A DNA stretch of 10,120 bases from Methylorubrum extorquens (GTDB lineage Bacteria; Pseudomonadota; Alphaproteobacteria; Rhizobiales; Beijerinckiaceae), in NCBI GenBank assembly GCA_019695455.1, contig JAEUAC010000160.1:1-10120 (forward strand), in the 5' to 3' direction. Position numbers and translations under genes: made by a program. The notes below the pieces were generated by a model. The model ran no database searches and had not been told where the DNA came from. It saw only the letters and a program-made list of their open reading frames with translations. This document shows, piece by piece, positions 1-6,363 of this stretch. Each line of letters begins with the position of its first letter. Position 1 is the stretch's first letter.

Positions 1-146
1 CGGGAGCTGCCTCTGGCAGTGCGGGGAGCGCCGCGGCCCGGCTCTCGAGGAGCAGGAAGGCGCCGGCGCTGCCGAGCACCAGGCCGCCTCCGTCCGCCTC
101 GCGGTCGAAGACGCGGCGCTCCCCGCCCTGCCAGAGGCAGCTCCCG
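1..146. repeat. 35-bp near-perfect inverted repeat inside the ketosynthase gene
   Basis: Positions 1-35 are the reverse complement of 112-146 with one mismatch (20 against 127), around a 76-bp spacer. The outermost 19 bp (1-19 and 128-146) are perfect. Pairing stops at 36/111. Because the left arm begins at the first base of the window, the true repeat may be longer. Both arms are in coding sequence: on the minus strand 112-146 covers about residues 213-223 (including CLWQGGER) and 1-35 covers about 250-260 (ALPALPEAAP). The reading frame stays open through both. Either the gene really carries an inverted duplication, or the left edge is a fold-back join. The sequence here cannot decide between them. 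Confidence 0.9.
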
Positions 147-781
147 AGGGCGAAGGTGAGGAGGCTGTCCGGCCGTTCCGCGTTGTAGGAGCCGCCGACC
201 AGCACCGCCTCGACCTGTCCGGCCGCGATGCGGGCGGCCGCGATGCGGAGCGCGTCCGTGCCGCAGCTCTCCTCGGCCATGAAGGTGCGCGACGCGCCCG
301 TGACGCCGTGGACGATGGCGATGTTGCCGGCCAGCATGTTGGAGAGCTGGGCGAGGAACAGCGTCGGCCGGATGTCGCCGAGCAGGCGCTCGTTGAGGTA
401 GGCGCCCGGGTCCGGCGCGTCGCGCAGCCCGGTCAGGATCTGGCCGTCGACCGCGTAGTCCCGCTCGCCGCCGCCGGCCGCCACGATGAGGTGGAGGCGC
501 GACTTCGCCGCCGCGTCGTCCTTGAGGCCGGCCCCGTCGAGCGCGAGCCCGGCCGCGTAGACGCCGAGCTTCTGCCAGGGCTCCATCTGCCGCTGGTCGA
601 CCTTCTTCGGGATCTGCGTCGACCAGTCGAGCGGCACGGCCGGGTGGATGCCGAACGGCGCGAAGCGGGCGGCGTCCCACGGCGGCGCCGCCTCGCCCGC
701 GAGGGCGGCGAGGTGCGGGGCCGCGCCCTCGCCGAGGCTCGAGACGAGGCCGACCCCCGTGACGACGACGTCGCGGTCCAT
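1..781 (-). CDS. fabF2XL: Ketosynthase-like protein of the very-long-chain fatty acid cluster (FabF2XL-like), 3' end outside window
   Basis: This is a beta-ketoacyl-ACP synthase-fold protein. 260 residues are visible, and the C-terminal part with the expected catalytic His residues lies beyond the left edge. The N-terminus reads MDRDVVVTGVG, the usual opening of the family, and residues 231-246 (GGGLVLGSAGAFLLLE) match the glycine-rich segment before the C-terminal half. The segment GASRTFMAEE at 162-171 aligns without gaps to the strand leading into the nucleophilic Cys of FabB. The spacing onward to G188 and to the GG at 196-197 also fits, and puts Glu171 at the nucleophile position. Cys173 is two residues out of register. 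In Rhizobium the order acpXL-fabZXL-fabF2XL-fabF1XL is established, and this gene sits in the F2 slot. A role as a non-condensing partner of FabF1XL, like a polyketide chain-length factor, is inference. Its ATG overlaps the stop of the upstream dehydratase (TGATG), suggesting translational coupling. The last visible codons lie in an odd inverted repeat, listed separately. Confidence 0.85.
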   Translation of the reverse strand, partial: MDRDVVVTGVGLVSSLGEGAAPHLAALAGEAAPPWDAARFAPFGIHPAVPLDWSTQIPKKVDQRQMEPWQKLGVYAAGLALDGAGLKDDAAAKSRLHLIVAAGGGERDYAVDGQILTGLRDAPDPGAYLNERLLGDIRPTLFLAQLSNMLAGNIAIVHGVTGASRTFMAEESCGTDALRIAAARIAAGQVEAVLVGGSYNAERPDSLLTFALGSCLWQGGERRVFDREADGGGLVLGSAGAFLLLESRAAALPALPEAAP

Positions 782-1260
782 CAGGCGGGCCCGCCGGCGG
801 CGGGATCGCGCCCGACCAGGCCGATCCGGGCGGCCTCGCCGCGCATGCGGCCCTCCAGCTCGGACGGGAAGGGCATCAGGCGGAACCGCAGCTCGGCATC
901 GGCGAGGCGCTTGCCGCCCGTGCGGATGCCCGCCTTCGTGGCGACGTAGCCCGAGCCCTCGTGGGTCAGCTCCGCCTCGACGTCGAGCTCGGCGCCGGGG
1001 CCGACGAAGTCGCGGAACCGCGCCTTGTCGACCGCCATCAGGAACGGCATCACGCCGAAGTCGCGCAAGGCGAGGACGAGGTAGCCCGACGCCTGCGCCA
1101 TGGTCTCCGTCAGGAGCACGCCGGGCACGAGAGGGTGGCCGGGGAAGTGGCCCTCGAAGACGGGGCTCGCGGCGGGCACGACCGACCGCACGGCGATCCG
1201 CGCGCCGGTCCGGTCGAGCGAGACCACCCGGTCGATCATCTCGAAATATTCGAGGCGCAT
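781..1260 (-). CDS. fabZXL: 3-hydroxyacyl-ACP dehydratase, FabZ-type, of the very-long-chain fatty acid cluster
   Basis: A 159-residue cytoplasmic hot-dog-fold protein expected to dehydrate 3-hydroxyacyl chains held on AcpXL during synthesis of the long (C26-C30) hydroxy fatty acid of lipid A. The FabZ signature EGHFPGHPLVPGVL lies at 36-49 with catalytic His38, followed by Glu52 in TETMAQASGY on the central helix. The protein is close to the usual length of FabZ (about 150). The ATG at 1260 is the start just before the conserved domain. No strong Shine-Dalgarno is visible, so translation may depend on the preceding acpXL. It lies 47 bp downstream of acpXL, and its TGA shares one base with the ATG of the following ketosynthase gene. 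The family call is firm. The XL assignment rests on the adjacent acpXL. Confidence 0.9.
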   Translation of the reverse strand: MRLEYFEMIDRVVSLDRTGARIAVRSVVPAASPVFEGHFPGHPLVPGVLLTETMAQASGYLVLALRDFGVMPFLMAVDKARFRDFVGPGAELDVEAELTHEGSGYVATKAGIRTGGKRLADAELRFRLMPFPSELEGRMRGEAARIGLVGRDPAAGGPA

Positions 1261-1282
1261 GGCGGCGACCGGTTCGCGTCTG

Positions 1283-1304
1283 GGCCGGGCGGACCTGCCC
1301 GGCC
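1283..1304 (-). other. GC-rich stem-loop between acpXL and the dehydratase gene
   Basis: GGCCGGGC at 1283-1290 pairs perfectly with GCCCGGCC at 1297-1304 around a 6-nt loop. The hairpin starts three bases downstream of the acpXL stop codon in the transcript. No T-run follows, so it is not a classical terminator. It could act as a partial attenuator or a 3' stabiliser that keeps the carrier protein more abundant than the downstream enzymes. The structure is seen; the function is inferred. Confidence 0.5.
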
Positions 1305-1307
1305 GCC

Positions 1308-1589
1308 TCAGGCCGCCTTGGCGGCGACCAGCGCGTCGATGCGCGCGACGAGGTTCTTGATGACGAAGTATTCCTCGGCCGGAACCTTCCCCTCGTTCAC
1401 CTCCTGCGTCCACTTCTCGAGCGGCAGCTTGATGCCGAAGGCCTTGTCGATGGCGAAGGCGATGTCGAGGAAGGCGAGCGAATCGATGCCGAGGTCGTCG
1501 ATCGCGTGCGCCTCGGGCGTGATCTTCTCGCGGGGAATGTCGGCCGTGTCGGCGATGATGCCGGCGACCGTCTCGTAGGTGGAGGACAT
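1308..1589 (-). CDS. acpXL: Acyl carrier protein AcpXL for very-long-chain fatty acids of lipid A
   Basis: A 93-residue acidic acyl carrier protein. The phosphopantetheine site is Ser37 in DDLGIDSLAFLD (31-42). The C-terminal part PLEKWTQEVNEGKV and EEYFVIKNL (about 56-80) is the recognisable signature of rhizobial AcpXL and is absent from housekeeping AcpP, which is also shorter (about 78). Its role is to carry the growing C26-C30 chain, hydroxylated near its end, that is transferred to lipid A. The ATG at 1589 is supported by AGGAGA at 1600-1605, ten bases upstream. It is the first gene of a minus-strand cluster continuing with the dehydratase and ketosynthase. The acyltransferase lpxXL and fabF1XL would be expected to the left of the window. 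Its promoter should lie in the 184-bp gap shared with the divergent glycosyltransferase. Confidence 0.95.
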   Translation of the reverse strand: MSSTYETVAGIIADTADIPREKITPEAHAIDDLGIDSLAFLDIAFAIDKAFGIKLPLEKWTQEVNEGKVPAEEYFVIKNLVARIDALVAAKAA

Positions 1590-1731
1590 CGCCTCGTCGT
1601 CTCCTGAACCGCGTCGACGGGCGAGCCCGCCGGAGCCGGGGCCGAGCCCCGCTGGAAGCCGGGTGCGCTAGCACGCCCGGTCGGGCCCGGGCAACCGATC
1701 GGCCCGCGACGTCCCCGCGCTCGCGCAGGGA

Positions 1732-1773
1732 TTGCGAAAGCATTCCGTAACAACTTGTAGCTTTTATCCCAGC
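1732..1773 (+). promoter_or_regulatory. AT-rich divergent intergenic patch with a weak plus-strand promoter candidate
   Basis: Within the 184-bp gap between acpXL and the divergent membrane protein gene, about 1732-1770 is clearly AT-richer than its surroundings. On the plus strand TTGCGA (1732-1737) and TTGTAG (1755-1760), 17 bp apart, form a poor -35/-10 pair. If it is real, transcription would start within about ten bases of the ATG at 1774, which has no Shine-Dalgarno, giving a nearly leaderless message. I could not find a convincing acpXL promoter on the other strand. Treat this as a pointer only. Confidence 0.25.
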
Positions 1774-3117
1774 ATGGTTTCAGCGCCGGTCGATTCGCAA
1801 CCTTGGCACGAACGTTACCGCGGCGGAAGATGGCTCTCGCCGGGCGTGATCGTCTTCGCGAGCCTCGTCTCGCTCGCGGCGGGTCTCGCCGGGCTCGCGG
1901 TCGGGATCGCGACGGCCGGCGGCACGCTCGACGCCCTCGGCCGCCCGATCGGGACCGATTTCACGAGCCTCTACTCGGCGGGACGCCTCGCGCTCGAGGG
2001 CCGCGCCGCGCAGGCCTACGACTGGACGGTCCTGCGGCAGGCGCAGGCCGACCTGCACGGCGGCACGCTCTTCTATCCGTGGAGCTATCCGCCGCTGTTC
2101 CTGCTGGCGGTCGCTCCGCTCGCGGCGCTGCCGTACCTGCCGGCGCTGGCCGTCTGGCAGGGCGCCTCCCTCGCCGCGGCGACCGCGGTCTTCTCGGCCA
2201 TCCTGCCGGGCCGCCTGGCCCTCCTGTGCGGGCTCGCCTCGCCCGTGGTGCTCGTCTGCCTCGTGCACGGCCAAACGGGCTTCCTCGTCGCGGCGCTGTT
2301 CGCGGGGGGCGTCCTCGCGCTGCCACGCCGTCCCGCGCTCGCCGGCCTCCTGTTCGGCCTGCTGGCCTTCAAGCCCCACATCGCGCTGCTCGTTCCCGTC
2401 TGCCTCGTGGCGGCGGGATCCTGGCGAGCGGTCGCGTCCGCCGCCACCACCGTGCTGGCGGGCGGTCTCCTGACGCTCGCCCTCTGGGGCCCGGCGATCT
2501 GGGAGGCGTTCCTGGCCGGCCTCGTCGCGACGGAGGCCGCCGTCCTCCGGGGAGGCGGGCCGGGCTTCCACAACTTCACGAGCCTCTTCGCCGCGCTGCG
2601 CGGCTGGGGTGTGCCGGCCGAGGCGGCCTACGGCGCCCAGGCCGGGCTCGCGGCCGCGGCCGCGATCGCCTGCGTGCCCGTCTGGCGGGGCCGGGCGGAC
2701 ATGCGCCTGAAGGGCGCCGTGCTGCTCTCGGGCGCGCTCCTGTGCGCGCCCTACACGCTCGACTACGACCTCGTGCTCCTCGGCATGGCGGCGGCCTTCC
2801 TCGCGGCGCACGGTCTCGCGCGCGGGTTCGGCCCCTGGCAGGCGACGCTCGTCGCCGTCGCCTGGATCGCGCCGACGCTCGGCGACGTCGCCTTCACGGT
2901 CACGTCGCTGCCGGTGCCGATCGCGCTCGCGGCGAGCGGGAGCGTGTTCCTGACGGCGGTGCGGGCCTCCCGTGCCGCGCATCGGGCGGGGCGGGCCGAG
3001 CCGCCGAGGGCCGCTCCCGTCCGCCCGGCGCCCCGGGCGGGTCTGCGGGCCCGGCTCAGTTCTGCGCGCCGCGGAGCCCGATGGCCGCGACGGCGGGCCC
3101 GCCCGGCTTCGGCGTGA
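1774..3117 (+). CDS. GT87/DUF2029-family polytopic membrane glycosyltransferase
   Basis: A 447-residue integral inner-membrane protein with about ten hydrophobic helices, the first at roughly 24-47. It resembles GT87 (DUF2029) transferases of the GT-C type, which use polyprenyl-phosphate sugars. Visible family features are GTDFTSLYSAGRLALEG at 60-76, with Asp62 in the first periplasmic loop as the likely catalytic acid, and the YPWSYPPLFLL motif at 101-111. The donor and acceptor cannot be read from the sequence. The neighbouring lipid A and sulfatase-type genes suggest an envelope glycan. ATG 1774 is preferred; an in-frame TTG at 1732 would add 14 residues, and neither has a good Shine-Dalgarno. 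The last 45 or so residues are an Arg/Ala/Pro-rich, probably cytoplasmic tail. The final 62 bp overlap the end of the convergent gene, so the tail may be drifted low-complexity sequence. Confidence 0.75.
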   Translation: MVSAPVDSQPWHERYRGGRWLSPGVIVFASLVSLAAGLAGLAVGIATAGGTLDALGRPIGTDFTSLYSAGRLALEGRAAQAYDWTVLRQAQADLHGGTLFYPWSYPPLFLLAVAPLAALPYLPALAVWQGASLAAATAVFSAILPGRLALLCGLASPVVLVCLVHGQTGFLVAALFAGGVLALPRRPALAGLLFGLLAFKPHIALLVPVCLVAAGSWRAVASAATTVLAGGLLTLALWGPAIWEAFLAGLVATEAAVLRGGGPGFHNFTSLFAALRGWGVPAEAAYGAQAGLAAAAAIACVPVWRGRADMRLKGAVLLSGALLCAPYTLDYDLVLLGMAAAFLAAHGLARGFGPWQATLVAVAWIAPTLGDVAFTVTSLPVPIALAASGSVFLTAVRASRAAHRAGRAEPPRAAPVRPAPRAGLRARLSSARRGARWPRRRARPASA

Positions 3118-4423
3118 GGCGGATCCAGGTCACCTGCCCGGGCGAGAAGAGGCCGCGGCCCGTCCTGAACCAGAGCGGCGGGGCATGGTCGCCCACGATG
3201 AGGATGTCCGTCGCCGGCAGGTCGGCCGTCATGGCGGCGAGACCCGCGAAGACGTCCGCCCAGAGCTCGGCCATGTTGCACACCTCGACATGGCCGAAGG
3301 CGCCGCCCTCCGCGCAGCCGAACCGGTCCGTCCCCTCGCGCAGCGCGACGGGCACGTGGGTGCTGAGCGTCAGCCAGTAGAGGAAGGTGGGGCGGGTGGC
3401 CGCCCGCAGCGTCTCGTGGATGAGCGGCACGACGTCCGTGTCGCAGACGGCCTTGAACGGTCCTCCGCAGCGGCGCCCCGTGCGCGGCGCCAGGTCCTCG
3501 CCGAAGATGCGGCGGCCGAGCCCGATCCGCGGCCACCAGCCCTCGCGCCCGAAGAAGTTGCGCGTGAAGTTGTGGATGCCGACCGTGTCGTGCCCGCGGG
3601 CGGCGAGCCGGGCGGGCAGGCAGCGGGAGGCGGTCGCGGCCGAGAGGTCGTCGAAGGGCTCGCGCGTGTCGCAGAGTTCGCGCAGCTCGCCCGCCGTGGT
3701 CGAGCCGTAATAGGTCGTCCGCCCGGTCGAGACCGCGTAGCGGGCCGCGAGGGCCGGGTCCGCGAAGGGCGACAGGAGGGCGGCCTGCAGGGCCGGATCC
3801 TCGAAGCGGCCGAGAGCCTCCACGACGACGAGCACGGCGTTCCGCTCGCCCTTGAGCGCCGCCGCCCGGAAGCCCGAGGCGTCGGCCGCGGATTCGACCG
3901 GCCGGCCGGTGCCGTAGAGCGAGCCGAACGCGTAGTGGGCGGACGTGTTCGACACGAAGTCGAGCCCCGCCACGATCCCCGCCGCCGCGACCAGCGCGAG
4001 GGCGTTGCCGCCCGTGATCCGGGCGCGCCACCGCCCCAGCGCCACGAGGTTCCCGACGACCAGCAGCGACGCGCCCGCGATCAGCCCGCGGTAGAGGGGC
4101 GATTCGAAGAGCTTGAGCTCGGTGCTGAGCTTGACGGCGGTCAGGATCTCGCCCGGCGCCAGCCCGAACAGCAGCGCTAGCGTCGCCACCGCGTCGTAGA
4201 CGACCAGCGCCACGAACAGGGCGGCCGTCACCCCGAAGGGCGCGACGCGGGCGACGAGCGCGAGGCAGGCGAAGGCGAGGATCGCCGCCGTTCGAGGCGG
4301 CGTGCCGATGCCGGCCGCCAGCGCACCGAGCGTCAGCGCGTTGGGCAGGACGAGCCCGACGAGGCAGAGCCACAGGGTGGCGCGCCAGGTCGGGCCGAAT
4401 GCAGGATGGGCGGACGCGCGCAT
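3056..4423 (-). CDS. Membrane-anchored sulfatase-superfamily protein (LtaS or phosphoethanolamine-transferase-like)
   Basis: A 455-residue protein with four to five N-terminal membrane helices (about 14-38, 45-60, 64-88, 113-130, 139-155) and a periplasmic alkaline-phosphatase-fold domain from about residue 190. The active-site set can be followed by comparison with LtaS: Glu202 in VVVEALG, nucleophile Thr242 in YGSTTAGELREL, His356 in LTLSTHVPV, and Asp412-His413 in IVGDHAPP. Cysteines at 251, 268, 319, 327, 370 and 382 may form disulfides, as in periplasmic phosphoethanolamine transferases. The likely reaction is transfer of a phosphorylated headgroup (glycerol phosphate or ethanolamine phosphate) from a phospholipid to an envelope glycan or lipid; the substrate is unknown. 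The ATG at 4423 precedes the first helix by about 13 residues. The same frame stays open upstream, antisense to serC, but no promoter or start there is credible. The 3' end overlaps the convergent glycosyltransferase gene. Confidence 0.8.
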   Translation of the reverse strand: MRASAHPAFGPTWRATLWLCLVGLVLPNALTLGALAAGIGTPPRTAAILAFACLALVARVAPFGVTAALFVALVVYDAVATLALLFGLAPGEILTAVKLSTELKLFESPLYRGLIAGASLLVVGNLVALGRWRARITGGNALALVAAAGIVAGLDFVSNTSAHYAFGSLYGTGRPVESAADASGFRAAALKGERNAVLVVVEALGRFEDPALQAALLSPFADPALAARYAVSTGRTTYYGSTTAGELRELCDTREPFDDLSAATASRCLPARLAARGHDTVGIHNFTRNFFGREGWWPRIGLGRRIFGEDLAPRTGRRCGGPFKAVCDTDVVPLIHETLRAATRPTFLYWLTLSTHVPVALREGTDRFGCAEGGAFGHVEVCNMAELWADVFAGLAAMTADLPATDILIVGDHAPPLWFRTGRGLFSPGQVTWIRLTPKPGGPAVAAIGLRGAQN

Positions 4424-4533
4424 GCCGGTATCCCGCCGGCACCTCGGCCGGCTCGCGCCGCCCGTCCGGACAGCCGCAACCGGACCGTGCGGGCCCGGCC
4501 TTAACGTTTCGTGTTGCGGGCGGTGGCGGCCGC

Positions 4534-4562
4534 TTGACCCGCTTCCCCCGCGGGCCGATATC
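4534..4562 (+). promoter_or_regulatory. Candidate promoter of the serine operon
   Basis: TTGACC (4534-4539, preceded by C, giving the alphaproteobacterial-style CTTGAC) and GATATC (4557-4562) are separated by 17 bp. Initiation would fall near 4569, leaving a leader of about 50 nt before serC. The -35 is good, while the -10 matches the consensus at only three of six positions. The -10 sits between two CCGCGG copies (4548-4553 and 4562-4567) that form a dyad and could be an operator or only GC-rich chance. Confidence 0.45.
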
Positions 4563-4568
4563 CGCGGC

Positions 4569-4618
4569 GGGCCACCTCTCCCCACCGAGAGGCACTTCAT
4601 CTGGAAGGATGGACCATG
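4569..4618 (+). ncRNA. Candidate serC leader RNA element
   Basis: The short 5' leader contains two hairpins. CCTCTC (4575-4580) pairs with GAGAGG (4587-4592) around a 6-nt loop. CTTC (4595-4598) pairs with GAAG (4604-4607) and so covers part of the Shine-Dalgarno GGAAGGA (4603-4609). An alternative second stem, CATC 4598-4601 with GATG 4608-4611, would hold the ribosome site in its loop. A conserved alphaproteobacterial element, the serC motif of Rfam, is described upstream of serC-serA operons with its last stem overlapping the serC ribosome binding site. Position and architecture here agree with it. Identity to the published consensus was not tested. It would control translation of serC and, by coupling, of the next gene. 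Confidence 0.6.
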
Positions 4619-5788
4619 CTGGCGAAACCGACCGCGCGTCCGCGCGCGCCCTTCTTCTCGTCCGGACCCTGCGCGAAGCGCCCCGGCTGGACGCCCGACG
4701 CCCTCGGGGACGCGGCCCTCGGCCGATCGCACCGGGCGAAGATCGGCAAGCGCAAGCTGAAGGAGGCGATCGACCTGACGCGCTCCGTGCTGCGCGTGCC
4801 GGCCGATTATCGCATCGGCATCGTGCCGGCCTCCGATACCGGCGCCGTCGAGATGGCCATGTGGTCGCTGCTCGGCGCCCGCCCGGTCGAGATGCTGGCC
4901 TGGGAGAGCTTCGGCGAGGGCTGGGTCACGGACGTCGTCAAGCAGCTGAAGCTCGACGCCCGCATCGTGAAGGCGCCCTACGGCGACCTGCCCGACCTCG
5001 CCTCCGTCGACACGAGGACGCGCGACGTCGTCTTCACCTGGAACGGCACCACGTCCGGCGTCCGCGTGCCGAACGCGGACTGGATCGCGGCGGACCGCGA
5101 GGGTCTGACGATCTGCGACGCCACCTCGGCGGCGTTCTCGCAGCCGCTCGACTGGCCGAAGCTCGATGTCGTGACCTATTCCTGGCAGAAGGCGCTCGGC
5201 GGCGAGGCCGCGCACGGCATGCTGGTCCTGTCGCCCCGCGCCGTCGAACGGCTCGAGAGCTACGTGCCGGCCTGGCCGATGCCCAAGATCTTCCGCATGA
5301 CCAAGGGCGGAAAGCTCGTCGAGGGCATCTTCGAGGGCGAGACCATCAACACGCCGTCCATGCTCTGCGTCGAGGACTACATCGACGCGCTGCGCTGGGC
5401 GGAGCGCGAGGGCGGGCTCGACGCGACGATCGCCCGCTCGGACCGGAACGCCGCCGTCGTCACGGGCTGGGCGGCGCGCTCCGGCTGGGCCGCGAACCTC
5501 GCGCGGGACCCCGCGACCGCATCGAACACGTCCGTCTGCCTCGTCTTCTCGGATCCCGCGGTCGAGGCCGGAGGGGCGGAGGCGGCCGCGGCGATCGCAA
5601 AGGGCATCGCGTCCACGCTTGAGCAGGAAGGCGTCGCCTTCGACATCGGCTCCTACCGGGACGCGCCCGCGGGCCTGCGGATCTGGTGCGGCGCGACCGT
5701 CGAGACCGCCGACCTCGAGGCGCTGACGCCCTGGCTCGACTGGGCCTTCGCGGTCGAGAAGGCGAAGCGCCTGGCGAAGGCCGCCTGA
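4616..5788 (+). CDS. serC: Phosphoserine aminotransferase
   Basis: A 390-residue cytoplasmic PLP enzyme of aminotransferase class V. It converts 3-phosphohydroxypyruvate and glutamate to O-phospho-L-serine and 2-oxoglutarate, the second step of serine synthesis. FSSGPCAKRPGW (14-25) is the N-terminal signature of the longer, Methanosarcina/alphaproteobacterial type of the enzyme. Asp168 in TICDATSAAF would pair with the pyridine nitrogen, and Lys192 in TYSWQKALGGEAAHG carries the cofactor. INTPSMLCVEDYIDAL is also typical of the family. The ATG at 4616 has a strong GGAAGGA six bases upstream. It is the first gene of the operon: one base separates its TGA from the ATG of the SseB-family gene, and serA follows. 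All key residues seen are intact. Confidence 0.95.
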   Translation: MLAKPTARPRAPFFSSGPCAKRPGWTPDALGDAALGRSHRAKIGKRKLKEAIDLTRSVLRVPADYRIGIVPASDTGAVEMAMWSLLGARPVEMLAWESFGEGWVTDVVKQLKLDARIVKAPYGDLPDLASVDTRTRDVVFTWNGTTSGVRVPNADWIAADREGLTICDATSAAFSQPLDWPKLDVVTYSWQKALGGEAAHGMLVLSPRAVERLESYVPAWPMPKIFRMTKGGKLVEGIFEGETINTPSMLCVEDYIDALRWAEREGGLDATIARSDRNAAVVTGWAARSGWAANLARDPATASNTSVCLVFSDPAVEAGGAEAAAAIAKGIASTLEQEGVAFDIGSYRDAPAGLRIWCGATVETADLEALTPWLDWAFAVEKAKRLAKAA

Positions 5789-5789
5789 C

Positions 5790-6230
5790 ATGGAGGGCGC
5801 GCTCGGGTCGGACGCCTTCCAGCCGCAGAACGACCTGGAGGTGGAGCTCCTGCGCGCCGCGCACGAGCCCCATTTCCGGGAGGCCTTCCTGCGCGAACTC
5901 CTGGATGCCGAGATCTACCTCGCGCTCCTGCCGGCCGACGGCACGATCGAGATCGGGCCCGACGGGCAGGCGATCTTCACGCCGGGCGCCGATCTCCGAC
6001 TCGCCCCCGTGGAGCAGGACGGCAAGACGCTGTTCCCGCTCTTCTCGGCGCCCGAGCGCGCGCAGGCGCATTACCGGCAGGACCACTTCATCGCGCCCGA
6101 CAAGGCCCGCGACGTGTTCCTCCGCCATCCGGGCACGGACTTCGTGCTGAATCCCGGCTCCGATTACGGGGTCACGCTCACCCGCGGCGACATCGAGACG
6201 CTGCTGCGGGGCGATCTCACGGCCCATTAG
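5790..6230 (+). CDS. SseB-family protein, single N-terminal domain
   Basis: A 146-residue soluble acidic protein. The part from about residue 25 to 140 resembles the SseB N-terminal domain: YLALLPADG (43-51), LFPLFSAPERAQAH (81-94) and FVLNPGSDYGVTLTRGDIE (118-136). E. coli SseB is about twice as long, with a second domain that is missing here. The molecular function of the family is not settled; the E. coli name refers to enhanced serine sensitivity. The ATG lies one base after the serC stop, with GAAGG (5776-5780) inside the serC tail as a likely ribosome site, so the two genes are almost certainly co-translated. The position between serC and serA supports a link to serine metabolism. Family call fairly sure, role unknown. 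Confidence 0.8.
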   Translation: MEGALGSDAFQPQNDLEVELLRAAHEPHFREAFLRELLDAEIYLALLPADGTIEIGPDGQAIFTPGADLRLAPVEQDGKTLFPLFSAPERAQAHYRQDHFIAPDKARDVFLRHPGTDFVLNPGSDYGVTLTRGDIETLLRGDLTAH

Positions 6231-6267
6231 GGCCACGTCTCACATTTCGCCGTTCCACCACCCACGG

Positions 6268-6363
6268 CGTCATGCTGAGGAGGCCTGCGTGCAGGCCGTC
6301 TCGAAGCACGCATCACGGTCGAGCGCGCTTCGAGACGCCGCTTCGCGGCTCCTCAGCATGACG
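6268..6363. repeat. Dispersed-type palindromic repeat with a cloverleaf fold
   Basis: A 96-bp element in the 168-bp gap before serA. A perfect 15-bp outer stem (6268-6282 with 6349-6363, left arm CGTCATGCTGAGGAG) encloses three further dyads in order: GGCCTGC/GCAGGCC (6282-6288 with 6291-6297), GTCTCGAAGC/GCTTCGAGAC (6298-6307 with 6327-6336), and GCCGC/GCGGC (6337-6341 with 6345-6349). Together they form a four-way cloverleaf. Similar short elements with a CATGCTGAGGA-type end and a CTTCGAGAC core occur, as I recall, scattered between genes in Hyphomicrobiales genomes. Copy number here is one. It lies inside the serC-serA transcript and could stabilise, process or attenuate the mRNA. No T-run follows. 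Confidence 0.8.

Noticed and set aside
1..146. The inverted repeat as ends of an insertion sequence.
   Set aside because: The 76-bp spacer encodes normal ketosynthase residues in frame, with no transposase and no target duplication.
171..310. Cys173 as a shifted but functional ketosynthase nucleophile.
   Set aside because: It breaks the ungapped alignment on both sides, and the following residues do not match the usual Cys-Ala-Ser/Thr context. It remains a possibility to test structurally.
308..1607. Several plus-strand frames of 200-320 codons opposite the fatty acid cluster.
   Set aside because: They are antisense shadows of the ketosynthase, dehydratase and acpXL genes, with low-complexity Arg/Ala-rich products and no motifs.
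1780..2982. A 400-codon minus-strand frame opposite the glycosyltransferase.
   Set aside because: It is highly charged, low-complexity sequence that mirrors the membrane protein on the plus strand. No start signal or domain.
3056..5791. A minus-strand frame open for 911 codons, extending the sulfatase-type gene through the intergenic region and antisense to serC.
   Set aside because: Only the part from 4423 down shows membrane helices and sulfatase motifs. The upstream part is Arg/Gly/Asp-rich shadow coding opposite serC, and would read through the serC promoter and leader.
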